Shown: positions 1 through 9,277 of the stretch, one piece after another
How the letters are laid out: each line of letters begins with the position of its first letter
Position numbering within the stretch: the stretch's first letter is position 1
Assembly: GCA_029216955.1 (NCBI GenBank)
Contig: JANAVB010033217.1
Span: 1,809,059 to 1,873,058 of the forward strand
Origin: Iris pallida
Taxonomy: Eukaryota > Streptophyta > Magnoliopsida > Asparagales > Iridaceae
Direction of reading: 5' to 3'
Length of the DNA: 64,000 nt
Program-made: the position numbers and the translations under genes
The notes under the pieces: generated by a model
What the model was told of the DNA's origin: nothing
Database searches by the model: none
What the model saw: the letters and a program-made list of their open reading frames with translations, nothing else

Positions 1-2
1 TG

Positions 3-1385
3 CCTCTTGGAACTCCCGATGCTGTTACGATCGACACTTGCAAGTCGAACCTCTTACCAATTATCAGCATGTGGACAGGGTCCACTCAGTTCCAAGATTG
101 GCCTTCTTTCATTGTCAGTGCCAAGGCTGCCGAGGTCAGTGCTGAGACCTTCAAGGGTCTGGGGGTACAAATGGCTCCCAAAGAATCAAATCAGAGTGCT
201 AGCAATAGTACTCGACCCAACAATCGCAAAGGGAAAGAAGCTCTTGAAGTCAATCTCCAAAACAGTAGTCAAGAGGTAAAGACTACCCAAGCTACTTCAG
301 CTCCAACAAATCAACAACAGAGATCTCCTCGGCCGAAAGAAGAATATTCTTTCGATGATGACGATGTTCAGGGTATCTTTGAATGCTTACTCAAAGGTAA
401 TAAGATTCAATTGCCAGAAATTAAAAAGCCTGATGAAGCCAATAAGACAGATCATCCAAAATACTGTCCATATCATAGAATGCTGGGTCATACAATCCGG
501 TCTTGCTATGTATTAAAAGGAAAGATTCAAGAGATGATTAAATTAGGAGCTGTGACATTAACACCCAAAGACAAAACAGTCACAGCAAATATAATTTCAA
601 TGCAGTTCGGTGACTTCCCTCCCTTAATGGTGGAAAGTGGGATTGTTCCTATCCCCAAAGCAACTCTCGAAGTTATAAACATTCCACCAGCACAGAATGA
701 CGGACTTGTTCCTGTCACAACTAAGAAGGGAGAAATCATGTGGATTCACCCAGACTTAAAGACAGAGTTTGAGACGTCTTCCTCTTCTCCTCGGAAGATT
801 TCCTCATCTAAAAAGAAGTTCGGGAAGACTAAGTCATGCAATGTGACTTCTAGTTTCACACCCGATTTTTATCTAATCTCTACTTTCATCTCAGCAGGAA
901 ATTCACTCTCTACGAAGATAAAATCTGTACCTCAAATTGAAGATAGGTACAAACCTGCTTTTCATTTATACAGTTCACAATCTCGTGAATTGATGGCGAA
1001 GATGGGTTATGATCTAGCCACTGCCCCAGGTTTGAACTCAGGCAAGGGACTCCGAACACCTTTGGCCATCACCATGAGACATAATCAATCTCGTGTTGGC
1101 CTTGGTTTCTGGAATGAAGCTTTCATCAAACATAAAAAAACCAAGAGCAAAATAAAGAATTGCAGCATGGTTTCCATAGACCTTGAACCAGAATCTGAAG
1201 TTGAAGTTCATGCTGGAACTCGGTCTGGAAAAGTATATCTGAAAGATTATGCTGAAGTTCTTGAAGAAATTTCTGACGTTCCTTCGGTTATAGCTTCAAC
1301 TCCAGTCTCTACTGAAGAGCCTTTAAATGTTCCTGTTGAGACAGTTCCTTCTAAACCTACAGCAGCTGACAAAGGCAAACAATAA
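3..1385 (+). CDS. gag: Tat gag, C-terminal part (open at window edge)
   Basis: The frame is open from base 3, so the visible ATG at 69 is probably internal and the capsid region lies upstream. Counting from that ATG, a CX2HX4HX4C zinc knuckle (C133, H136, H141, C146) should bind packaged RNA, as in Tat Gag. At about residues 309-355 there is a glycine-rich G-patch-like segment beginning MGYDL. The rest is lysine- and serine-rich linker. The frame stops at TAA 1383-1385 but continues in phase as the protease region without a frameshift, so the stop is probably a lesion in a gag-pol polyprotein rather than a natural gag end. Some Tat elements do separate gag from pol, so a programmed stop is not excluded. 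Confidence 0.85.
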   Translation, partial: PLGTPDAVTIDTCKSNLLPIISMWTGSTQFQDWPSFIVSAKAAEVSAETFKGLGVQMAPKESNQSASNSTRPNNRKGKEALEVNLQNSSQEVKTTQATSAPTNQQQRSPRPKEEYSFDDDDVQGIFECLLKGNKIQLPEIKKPDEANKTDHPKYCPYHRMLGHTIRSCYVLKGKIQEMIKLGAVTLTPKDKTVTANIISMQFGDFPPLMVESGIVPIPKATLEVINIPPAQNDGLVPVTTKKGEIMWIHPDLKTEFETSSSSPRKISSSKKKFGKTKSCNVTSSFTPDFYLISTFISAGNSLSTKIKSVPQIEDRYKPAFHLYSSQSRELMAKMGYDLATAPGLNSGKGLRTPLAITMRHNQSRVGLGFWNEAFIKHKKTKSKIKNCSMVSIDLEPESEVEVHAGTRSGKVYLKDYAEVLEEISDVPSVIASTPVSTEEPLNVPVETVPSKPTAADKGKQ

Positions 1386-2873
1386 GTCCGCTTCGACAAA
1401 CCATTGAAGAAGTCATCTCCTACAGGACTTGAAAAGCCTTATAATTTTGATATATTGGCTCAACTAGCCAATACCCCAGCTAAATTATCAATCTTCGAGC
1501 TCATACGCCTCTCTAAAGAGACTCGAAAAACTTTAAGTGAAGCACTGTTGCAAGCAGAAACCTACTTAACTCTTCTCAAGAAGTTGGAAACAGGACCTGT
1601 TTCTCATTGCCATAATGTATTGGAATTTATTCCAAACATTACCTTTACGCAGGACGATATGCTGCTAGAGGATAATCGACATGATCGTCCTTTATATCAT
1701 ACAGGATATATTGATTCTATGAAGGTTGATCGTTTACTGATTGATCCAGGATCCGCTCTCAGTATTATGCCAAAGGCTATGTTAGATGCATTGAAGATAC
1801 CTGTGCATAGTCTTTCCAGTACTATCACTACCATCTTGGAATTCAATCAAGGAAAAAGTAAGCCTTTAGGCAAGATTCGCCTTAAATTTCAAATAGACGA
1901 TCTTCGTACTAAGGTTACTTTTTACATCATCGACAATCATGGTTGCTCATACAATGCTCTATTGGGGAGACCTTTCTTGCATGAACATAATGTCGTTCCT
2001 TCAACCCTTCATCAGTGCTTCAAATATGTTGATGATAATGGAGAGGTTCAAAAAGAAGTGGCAGATCTTTACCCATTCAAAGGAGTCGAAGCTTACTTCA
2101 ATGACGCTCGCATGTACAAAGATGAATACTCGAAAGTCTTGCAAGCTATGGATAATGAAGATGAGACATCCAAAGTTGACACTTTTGTTATTCCTGTAAA
2201 AGGGCGTATCACTCCTCCGCAGTCTATTAGATCATCCGAAGAAGGCTCACTGATAATTCCGGTCAGTGGACGTACTACTTCATCATCTGTCCAGGGCTCA
2301 CTGATAATTCCTGTCAGTGGACGCACTACTGCACCATATCCCCAAGATTCACAAAATTTGCTGATCATTCCTGTCAGTGGACTCATCACTCCCCCTCCAT
2401 CTTCTCAGGCTAGATCAGATACTCTAGTCATTCCAGTCAGTGGACGCATTACTTATCCACGGTCTTCTCCAAGGGAGCTCACCTCTTCTGAGCCTTTTGT
2501 TATCGATCTTAATCGAAACAAAAATTCTAACTGTTCTTCTTCCTCCCCCTTTGTCATTAATCTGACTAAGTCTGATAAGGCTCAGCCTTCTGTTGTAAAT
2601 ACAGCATCTAGTATTAATGAAGCATCTCCTTTGCAGTATATTGATGTTTGTGGTTATGTACAAAGTTATTTACAATTGCTAAATAGCTTAGAGCCACTAA
2701 CTATAGGGGTTGTTCAAGCTCTTCATACAGACGTATCATTAGACTCTATACAGAAATCATACTTTGTGGTCCCCAGTCGAAAGAAGGGAGAAAATCCAAT
2801 ATTTTTCTATAAAGGACCTCAGAATCCTCCTAATTTGGAAGAAGATGACATAAACGATGATACTGGAAGGTAA
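1386..2873 (+). CDS. pol: Tat aspartic protease region with repeated linker
   Basis: Same frame as gag and RT. The aspartic protease centre is the LIDPGSALSIMP segment at about 1740-1773 (D-x-G-S type, as in Tat elements), followed by a hydrophobic YNALLGRPFL flap-side motif near 1950-1980. The protease would cut the Gag-Pol polyprotein in the virus-like particle. After it comes a Ser/Pro/Thr-rich linker with five copies of an IIPVSGR-type motif (2184-2453). The first in-frame alternative start is at 1404, but there is no good ATG; this is best read as part of one interrupted polyprotein. It ends at TAA 2871-2873 and the frame continues in phase into the RT segment. Confidence 0.85.
   Translation, partial: VRFDKPLKKSSPTGLEKPYNFDILAQLANTPAKLSIFELIRLSKETRKTLSEALLQAETYLTLLKKLETGPVSHCHNVLEFIPNITFTQDDMLLEDNRHDRPLYHTGYIDSMKVDRLLIDPGSALSIMPKAMLDALKIPVHSLSSTITTILEFNQGKSKPLGKIRLKFQIDDLRTKVTFYIIDNHGCSYNALLGRPFLHEHNVVPSTLHQCFKYVDDNGEVQKEVADLYPFKGVEAYFNDARMYKDEYSKVLQAMDNEDETSKVDTFVIPVKGRITPPQSIRSSEEGSLIIPVSGRTTSSSVQGSLIIPVSGRTTAPYPQDSQNLLIIPVSGLITPPPSSQARSDTLVIPVSGRITYPRSSPRELTSSEPFVIDLNRNKNSNCSSSSPFVINLTKSDKAQPSVVNTASSINEASPLQYIDVCGYVQSYLQLLNSLEPLTIGVVQALHTDVSLDSIQKSYFVVPSRKKGENPIFFYKGPQNPPNLEEDDINDDTGR
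2184..2453 (+). repeat. five in-frame repeats of an IIPVSGR(I/T)T peptide motif
   Basis: Copies begin near 2184, 2248, 2298, 2361 and 2422. The spacers are Ser/Pro/Gln-rich and vary between copies while the core is nearly constant; the first copy reads IPVKGRIT. Two further FVI(D/N)L segments follow. The repeats lie between the protease and reverse transcriptase domains. The function is unknown; they could be cleavage or interaction sites. Confidence 0.85.
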
Positions 2874-4694
2874 CAACTGCGTCGCTACAGTCAACAATCC
2901 AAAAATATCATCAAGAATATGGGTTATGACTTTAGAACCAGTCTCAATAATGGGAAAGGAAGAAGAATGCCTGTTCGAATTCCTCCATTAAAATACGGAA
3001 GGACAAAATGTGGTTTAGGTTACATTGCTCCTACTTCCTTTATCAACATAGTCCATGAAGAGTCAAAATTCAATAAAGACGAACAATCTGAAGATGAACG
3101 ATCTGAGTCTTCTGATTCTCTCTTTTGGGATTCTGACACGAGTGTTGGCGATCTTCATCGCTCTATTCTATCCATCAATATGGTCTCTATTGATGGCCCA
3201 CAAGAAAATGATGAAGATGAGGATGATTTTAAAATATCACCCGAATCAGAACAATGGGCTCAAAGATTAGATGATCAATGGGAATTCAGGTTCGAGCAGA
3301 GGGAACCTCCTACTGAAGATAAACTGATCCAAATTGATGTTAGTGAAGAAGGTTCTCCTAAACCAATATTCATCAGTGAAAGTCTTTCAGAAATAGATAA
3401 GCAAGACATGATCAAGCTTATTCGTGATTATATCGATGTCTTCGCCTGGAGCTACGAGGATATGCCAGGACTAGATCCGAAGATCGTAATGCACAAACTC
3501 AATATCATGCCAAATGCTAAACCGGTCAAACAGCAACAGCAACGATTTCGTCCAGACATTATGGATGCAATTGAAGCTGAAGTCAACAAGCTTATGGCTT
3601 CCGGATTTATCAGAGAGGAACAACATCCTGACTGGGTGGCTAACATTGTTCCTGTCCTTAAAAAGACTGGCAAGATCCGAGTCTGTATAGACTTTCGCGA
3701 TCTCAATGCAGCTTGTCCTAAAGACGAGTTTCCTCTTCCAATTACTGATGTCATGATCGACAATACATGTGGTTTCGAACGAATGTCATTTATGGATGGG
3801 TATTCGGGATACAACCAAATCAAAATGTTTCCGGATGATGAAAAACACACTTCCTTCAGAACGCCGATCGGTACATACTGTTATACAGTGATGCCGTTTG
3901 GTCTCAAGAATGCAGGAGCAACATATCAGCGAGCAATGAGCACTATATTTCGCGAACATCTCCAAAAAATAGTCGAATGCTATGTTGATGATATTGCAGT
4001 CAAAAGTCGACGAAAGGAGGATCATATCCAAGATTTGAAGACTATCTTTGATTTAATACGTCAGCATCAACTTAAAATAAACCCTACTAAGTCCTTCCTG
4101 GGCGTCTCTAGTGGTAAATTTCTCGGCTTCGTCATTACCGCTAAAGGTATACACGTGGATCCCGAGAAGATCAAAGCCATTCAAGAGATGCGTCCTCCAC
4201 GCACCTTAAAAGAGCTACGAGGATTTCAAGGAAGAATTGCTTATATCAGGAGATTCATTTCCAACTTATCAGGACGCTGCAGACCATTCAACAAACTTCT
4301 GAAGAAAGGTGTATCTTTTATCTGGAACGAAGAATTTCAAAAAGCATTTGATGACATCAAACAGTACCTCATGAATCCTCCAGTTTTGGTACCTCCCGTC
4401 TCGGGAATACCATTTCTTCTATATGTTCGAGCTATGGATCATTCTCTTGGTGCATTACTCGCCCAGAAAAATAAAGATGGTCATGAACAGGCCATTTATT
4501 ATCTCAGTCGCACAATGACAGGCGCTGAACCGCGTTATTCTCCAATTGAGAAAGAATGCCTAGCATTAATGTTTGCTGTTCAGAAAACGCGACATTATAT
4601 TATCGGTCAAACGATTCATGTCATTTCCAGAGTGAATCCCATCAGGATTATGATGAAGAAACCTGGTATTCTCAACTCCAGACTAGCTAATTAG
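2874..4694 (+). CDS. pol: Tat reverse transcriptase and degenerate RNase H
   Basis: From the ATG at 2919 (residue 1): a second G-patch-like segment at 1-36, an acidic linker to about 130, then the reverse transcriptase. Seen: VCIDFRDLNAACPKDEFPLP at about 255-274, FMDGYSGYNQI with catalytic D293, MPFGLKNAGATYQRAM at 325-340, and YVDD at 355-358. The thumb region and a first RNase H (about 495-590) follow; the latter lacks clear acidic catalytic residues, as usual in the Tat lineage. It would copy element RNA into cDNA. The frame ends at TAG 4692-4694, where relatives have a conserved tryptophan, and continues in phase into the next segment. That makes it a single-base nonsense lesion. Confidence 0.92.
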   Translation, partial: QLRRYSQQSKNIIKNMGYDFRTSLNNGKGRRMPVRIPPLKYGRTKCGLGYIAPTSFINIVHEESKFNKDEQSEDERSESSDSLFWDSDTSVGDLHRSILSINMVSIDGPQENDEDEDDFKISPESEQWAQRLDDQWEFRFEQREPPTEDKLIQIDVSEEGSPKPIFISESLSEIDKQDMIKLIRDYIDVFAWSYEDMPGLDPKIVMHKLNIMPNAKPVKQQQQRFRPDIMDAIEAEVNKLMASGFIREEQHPDWVANIVPVLKKTGKIRVCIDFRDLNAACPKDEFPLPITDVMIDNTCGFERMSFMDGYSGYNQIKMFPDDEKHTSFRTPIGTYCYTVMPFGLKNAGATYQRAMSTIFREHLQKIVECYVDDIAVKSRRKEDHIQDLKTIFDLIRQHQLKINPTKSFLGVSSGKFLGFVITAKGIHVDPEKIKAIQEMRPPRTLKELRGFQGRIAYIRRFISNLSGRCRPFNKLLKKGVSFIWNEEFQKAFDDIKQYLMNPPVLVPPVSGIPFLLYVRAMDHSLGALLAQKNKDGHEQAIYYLSRTMTGAEPRYSPIEKECLALMFAVQKTRHYIIGQTIHVISRVNPIRIMMKKPGILNSRLAN

Positions 4695-6731
4695 GGAATC
4701 TTGTTAGCCCAATATGACATGCATTATATTCCTCAGAAGTCAGTTAAAGGACAGGCTCTTGCTGATTTTCTAGCAGCTCATGCAGTCCCAGAAGATTCTA
4801 AATTATATGATGAGATTCTCGATGAAGTTCTGGATTCAAATCTGGTTACTGAAGAAGTTCCTACCAGGCGTCTATTCTTTGATGGAGCATCTAGAATAGG
4901 TCCTAACGGCGATATTGTCGCCGGAGTTGGAATTGTTCTTGTATCCCCAGAGGGATTAACTATTCAGAGGGCTTATTCTCTGGATCAATCATGTTCAAAT
5001 AATGTTGCAGAATACAATGCGTTGCTCATTGGTCTTCAACTCGCTAAACATCTGGATGTTCAATATTTAGAAGTTTATGGAGACTCTAAGCTTATCATCA
5101 ATCAGATCAGAGGAACGTATGAAGTTCGTCATCAAGATTTGATACCTTATCATCGAATATCACTCTCTATGGCCTCCTCCTTTGAAGGTTTCTTTATCGA
5201 ACATGTTCGACGAGCCTATAATGCAGAAGCTGATGCTTTGGCTAATCTTGCTGCTGTATTAGCCATACCAATCAAACGTCAGCAAGTGATAGTAGTTTAT
5301 AACCGAGAACTATTCTGCGTTGAAAATAATCTGGCTTTGGTTTTTCCCCATAATCCAGACGAAGATTCTCTCAACTTTGATGCTGAATTAAAATTTGACA
5401 AAGTGTCCTTGTCTTCTTCCGATTCTACTATGGAATATGTCTTTTCTAACAAAATAGACACCGTAACTGAAGACTGGAGACGTCCATTTCTGGACTTTGT
5501 GTTGTATGACATACTTCCTGATAACCCGAATGAAGCAGCATCTATCCGGCGCCGGTCTCTCAGATTCTATTATAATCATACTACGAAGACACTATATCGT
5601 CGAGCCTATGATGGTCTTCTCCTTCGATGCGTCGCTGGTGAAGAAGCACAACAAATAATCCGTGAAGCACATGATGGCGTCTGCGGAGCTCACCAGCCAG
5701 GTCCAAAACTTCAAGATCGTATTCGACGTATGGGTTATTATTGGCCCACGATGGTAGCTGATACCATTCAATATGCTCGGAAATGTAAAGCCTGTCAAAT
5801 TCATGCAGACTTTATCCATCAACCATCGGAGTTCTTACACCCAACAGCGGCATCATGGCCCTTTGAAGCTTGGGGCATGGACGTCATCGGTCATATCAAT
5901 CCACCATCATCAAAAGGACATCGGTTTATTCTAGCAATAACTGATTACTTTTCTAAATGGGCTGAAGCAATCCCGTTATCTGAAGTCAAGACTTCTAATG
6001 TTATCAACTTTGTCAAACATCATGTCATCTATCGATTTGGTGTTCCTCAGCGCATTATCCATGATAATGGACCACAGTTCGTCAGCCAGAAATTTACTCG
6101 ATTCTGTAATGATTATCGGATTAATAATCTGGCTTCTACAGCATATAATCCAGCAGCCAATGGACTAGCGAAGGCTTTCAACAAAACAATCATCAAACCC
6201 TTGAAAAAGTTCGTTTCTTCCAATAAACGTAACTGGAGTGAGAAGCTTGGTGAATGTTTATGGGCTTATCGTACCACAGTTCGCAATGCGACTGGATGTA
6301 CACCTTTCTCTTTGGTATATGGGTGTGAAGCTGTTCTTCCCTTAGAGATTCAAATTCCTTCTTTAAGGATAGCAATCGCTAATGAACTCACTGCAGAGAA
6401 CAATGATCGTCTTCGACTTCAAGAGTTGGAAGCTCTAGATGAAAAACGATTGTATGCGCAACAAAATATCGAGCTATATCAAGCCCGAATCTCAAAAGCT
6501 TTTAATCGGAAAGTCAAAGTCAGAACATATCAAAAGGGAGAATTGGTCCTTACTGTCAGACGTCCGATGACCATGACACATATGAGCAAAGGCAAATTTG
6601 ACGCGAAATGGGAAGGCCCATTCGTAGTAAACAAAGTCTTCTCTAATGGAGCATATCAGCTTGCCTCTATGGACGGGAAAGTCACAATGATGCCTATCAA
6701 TGGCAAATTCTTAAAGAAATATTATGTATAA
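4695..6731 (+). CDS. pol: Tat second RNase H and integrase (catalytic Glu replaced by Lys)
   Basis: Counting from the TTG at 4701. The second, archaeal-type RNase H has all four acidic residues: D61 (FFDGAS), E104 (NVAEYNAL), D128 (YGDSKL) and D178 (AEADALANLA). The integrase zinc finger is H324, H331, C362, C365. The catalytic core has D394 (WGMDVIG) and D455 (IHDNGPQF), but position 491, exactly at D-x35-E spacing, is lysine (codon AAG at 6169-6171) in the NGLAKAFNKT motif. The C-terminal part ends with EGPFVVNKVF and stops at TAA 6729-6731. Integration by this copy should be dead even without the upstream stops. Confidence 0.93.
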   Translation, partial: GILLAQYDMHYIPQKSVKGQALADFLAAHAVPEDSKLYDEILDEVLDSNLVTEEVPTRRLFFDGASRIGPNGDIVAGVGIVLVSPEGLTIQRAYSLDQSCSNNVAEYNALLIGLQLAKHLDVQYLEVYGDSKLIINQIRGTYEVRHQDLIPYHRISLSMASSFEGFFIEHVRRAYNAEADALANLAAVLAIPIKRQQVIVVYNRELFCVENNLALVFPHNPDEDSLNFDAELKFDKVSLSSSDSTMEYVFSNKIDTVTEDWRRPFLDFVLYDILPDNPNEAASIRRRSLRFYYNHTTKTLYRRAYDGLLLRCVAGEEAQQIIREAHDGVCGAHQPGPKLQDRIRRMGYYWPTMVADTIQYARKCKACQIHADFIHQPSEFLHPTAASWPFEAWGMDVIGHINPPSSKGHRFILAITDYFSKWAEAIPLSEVKTSNVINFVKHHVIYRFGVPQRIIHDNGPQFVSQKFTRFCNDYRINNLASTAYNPAANGLAKAFNKTIIKPLKKFVSSNKRNWSEKLGECLWAYRTTVRNATGCTPFSLVYGCEAVLPLEIQIPSLRIAIANELTAENNDRLRLQELEALDEKRLYAQQNIELYQARISKAFNRKVKVRTYQKGELVLTVRRPMTMTHMSKGKFDAKWEGPFVVNKVFSNGAYQLASMDGKVTMMPINGKFLKKYYV

Positions 6732-7109
6732 ATAATATTTTCATTACTCCCCAGCAAGTGTAAAATCAAAAATTTATTCTTCTCTACAAAAGCTATTTCG
6801 ATGTCGTTATCCCCAGCGGAAACTGATATTCTATCATGTATCATTTTTCCAGAGAATTTGATATTTTGTCTTATTAGATTCCCAGTGGATTTAATAAAGA
6901 TCTTGTATAGAAAATCATGTCCATATCACCTCTGAATTTTCTATCTCAGTATGTACCATATTATATGAAAATGATATCTCGTCCTTTTGATTTCTGAGTC
7001 TAAAGATCAGTGAATAAAGGCAAAATAATATAAAGCAGGAAGGATACATCATAAACAAAGTTTCCTTAAACAGAGTTTATTTAAGACAAATTCTTCAAGA
7101 AATACATCA
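6732..7109. other. non-coding spacer after pol in the Tat element
   Basis: AT-rich sequence between the pol stop and the 3' end of the first antisense gene. It contains short similar stretches (CCCAGCGG, CCCAGTGG, ATGTCCATA) that partly recur near 7790-7870. No ORF or RNA gene seen. Confidence 0.6.
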
Positions 7110-7406
7110 TCATGGAAGATCACTGGTATCCCTTTCATACTTGGGACGAGGACCACATACATAATTAGCAAAAGAATTGAATACATTATTTTCTGACCGC
7201 ATCAAGAACTGACAGGCAGCCAGCCTCATTGCTTCTTCTTCTTCGGTTTCTCCTTGTTCGACCAAGAAATCCAAGATATCTTTCGGCAGCTTGGGAGCAG
7301 ACGAGCTTTCGCCCGTCTCCTTCTTTTGGGGAGTCGAATGCTCTTTAGCATTTTTATCAACTTTGGAGACGACTTCGCCTTTCTTCGTGTTCTCTTCGAA
7401 AGACAT
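7110..7406 (-). CDS. antisense gene A of the Tat element, 98-aa acidic protein
   Basis: A complete ORF from ATG 7404-7406 to TGA 7110-7112. I do not recognise the family. The N-terminal 40 residues are lysine-, glutamate- and serine-rich and look disordered. The C-terminal half (LPKDILDFLVEQGETEEEEA onward) looks helical and ends with a short polar tail. It is supported as a gene by a TATA box about 50 bp upstream of the ATG and by its place in a row of three same-strand small genes inside the element. It runs opposite to gag-pol, so it would need its own transcript or read-through from the 3' LTR side. Known: Grande-type Tat elements carry antisense ORFs in this position. Function unknown. 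Confidence 0.6.
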   Translation of the reverse strand: MSFEENTKKGEVVSKVDKNAKEHSTPQKKETGESSSAPKLPKDILDFLVEQGETEEEEAMRLAACQFLMRSENNVFNSFANYVCGPRPKYERDTSDLP

Positions 7407-7455
7407 TTTTGAATAAAAGAGAATAATGTGTGATCCTTCTACTCAAAGAGATGCT

Positions 7456-7465
7456 CTATTTATAG
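7456..7465 (-). promoter_or_regulatory. TATA box for antisense gene A
   Basis: CTATAAATAG on the minus strand, 50 bp upstream of the gene A ATG, leaving room for a leader of about 25 nt. Confidence 0.6.
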
Positions 7466-7479
7466 GCATATATTTGCCA

Positions 7480-7690
7480 GGATCGAAGGGACGTATTCTT
7501 TCCCGATATTCAGTTCATCCATTCATTTCTCACATTCATCCGACGTTTCACATGTTCATTAATACTTGACGGTTCGTCCGTTCATTTATTACATTCACTC
7601 GACAGTTCATCTGTTCTTCATTTCCTAACGGTTCATCCGTTCATAATCTTCTATCAGTTCATTAAGCGGAGATTCGTTATTGATCACGTT
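7480..7690 (-). repeat. degenerate GACGGTTCATCCGTTCAT repeat upstream of gene A
   Basis: About five imperfect units of roughly 30-40 bp built on the words CGAC, GTTCATC and GTTCAT. They lie directly upstream of the gene A TATA box and could be promoter-proximal repeats. Confidence 0.55.
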
Positions 7691-8228
7691 TTCATAACCT
7701 CTGAATCAATTCCGAATCTATTTACTCATTTGTCATGTTTTGACCTCTGCATAGACATCAATCTATTTTCTTTCGAGTTCCTATATATTATCATGTCCAT
7801 AATACCTCTGATAATATCATATACTCTAAAACAGAAAAGATGATTTTATTATCTATTATGTCCATAATTCACCCACAAATACAAATCATTGAGCATAGAA
7901 GAATTGTCATTTCCATTCCCATTTTCATAAAAAGTCTATTACATTTCTTAGACTTTCCTACAAATCATAATGGAAATCTATTACAAATCTTGGATTTTCA
8001 TTCTATGTACAACTGAGATCTATTTCTTCTTGGATCTTCTCTGGCAATCTCGTTGTTTGTGGCAATTCCTGGGTGTCCAGCAGGAATCAAACTCTGGTCT
8101 TATCTCTCAGACGAGAGGAGAACCACAGAGTATGGCAACACGATGGCGTGTTGCTGCCAATACAGCGCGTGGAGGAACGGCGGCACCTCAAGCAGATAGG
8201 AATGTATCCAAACCTTGGGATACAATTC
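7691..8228. other. non-coding stretch between antisense genes A and B
   Basis: AT-rich sequence with two ATGTCCATAAT words near 7793 and 7858. From 8100 it becomes GC-richer next to the end of gene B. The plus-strand ORF here has no visible support. Confidence 0.5.
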
Positions 8229-8680
8229 CTAGTTCTGCCGTGAAAGGAACTCTACTACCCGATTTCTTGGGGTAGAGTTGACTCCACCATCCAACTCTCG
8301 TGTATAAAGGCTCTTCCTACCATCTGAGGAAGACCCTTCTATCTCACGAAGAGTTCTGAGTTGTCTGATATACGCGTCAAAAGCGTATGAGCTCCCTGAT
8401 ATAGATGTCAGAAGAACATTGTCCACAGCATCCATATCACCAATGCCAGTTCTGAAGAAGGTTTTCAGCCAAAACTCTGTAAGAAACAGTAAAGAAAAAT
8501 CAGTTAACAGAAACTGGTCAAGCAAAGACAGATGCATTCTGTTCATTTCGGGAAGATGAATTTGTCCTTAGCAAACAAAAATTTCGATGCGTGTATATTG
8601 AACTTACCGCTGAGTTTGCTGCTAAGGATTGACAGATCCATGTCTGGTAGCGTGCACAGAGATTTGACATCAGACGACAT
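8229..8680 (-). CDS. antisense gene B of the Tat element, spliced, 106 aa
   Basis: Two exons on the minus strand. Exon 1 is 8608-8680 (ATG 8678-8680, 24 codons plus one base). The intron is 8477-8607 (131 nt), with a GTAAGT donor and a T-rich tract ending TTTCTTACAG. Exon 2 is 8229-8476, ending in TAG. Splicing keeps the frame (73 + 248 nt = 107 codons with stop) and gives MSSDVKSLCTLPDMDLSILS at the N-terminus. An unspliced exon 2 ORF could also start at 8546 inside the intron, but the splice model has consensus sites at both ends and an ATG preceded by a TATA-like box. I do not recognise the family. It shares a GSSSDG-type patch with gene C, which is weak evidence for relatedness. Confidence 0.6.
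8477..8607 (-). other. intron of antisense gene B
   Basis: 131 nt with GTAAGT donor and TTTCTTACAG acceptor on the minus strand. An intron in this orientation cannot be removed from gag-pol genomic RNA, so it survives retrotransposition, which fits transcription from the minus strand. Confidence 0.65.
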
Positions 8681-8767
8681 GGCTTTCCTATTTCATTCTC
8701 ATAGAAAATTCATTCTCAGAAGAGAGGAAGAAGAATGGGAAGATGAGTTTGCGTGGAGTTCATCCAT

Positions 8768-8777
8768 CTATTTAAAG
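8768..8777 (-). promoter_or_regulatory. TATA-like box for antisense gene B
   Basis: CTTTAAATAG on the minus strand, about 88 bp upstream of the gene B ATG. Confidence 0.45.
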
Positions 8778-8904
8778 TATGGAGCATAAACCTATTCTTG
8801 GAAAGGATCCGCATGAATAGCGCTCGTAAACGTGGAATGAATGACACGTGTACTTTGGAAACCAGCACAGCCTTGGAAATATTCAAAGAGTGCTTTCCAA
8901 AACG

Positions 8905-9130
8905 TTGGAAGATAGCGTAACTTACGGGCTATTTATTGGTGCACGCTATTCATTGGTGTACGTTATTTAACGTAAATCACAATGTTAAAGGACAGCGTAA
9001 TTTATAGCGTAACATACGCTGATATACGCTATTCAGTGGAATTCACAAAACATTGGAAAATAGCGTAATATACGCTATTTCATTGGCATACGCTATCTAG
9101 CGTAACTTACAACTTGGAAGACGGCGTATT
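8905..9130. repeat. degenerate TAGCGTAA/TTACGCTA repeat upstream of gene B
   Basis: About eight occurrences of AGCGTA or TACGCT, several as near-palindromes (for example TAGCGTAATATACGCTA at about 9064), separated by CATTGG words. The array lies between genes B and C and so upstream of the gene B promoter. Confidence 0.7.
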
Positions 9131-9277
9131 CTACAGTTATTCATCGGTACATGTTGGTTTTCAACACAAAATTATACTAAACAGAGAATTCTTGAATATT
9201 CATTTTCATTAAAGGCACTGATGGCCTTACAAAACAAAAAGAGAGAGGAAAAGAAAGGGGTGCAACAAAGTCACGCT

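Noticed and set aside
3452..4031. Antisense ORFs over the reverse transcriptase
   Set aside because: Shadow frames of a strongly supported coding region.
8060..8110. tRNA T-arm-like sequence (GTTTGATTCC on the minus strand)
   Set aside because: No acceptor, D or anticodon stem could be built around it.
7970..8275. Plus-strand 101-codon ORF
   Set aside because: Overlaps the end of antisense gene B, has no domain, and lies in the non-coding spacer.
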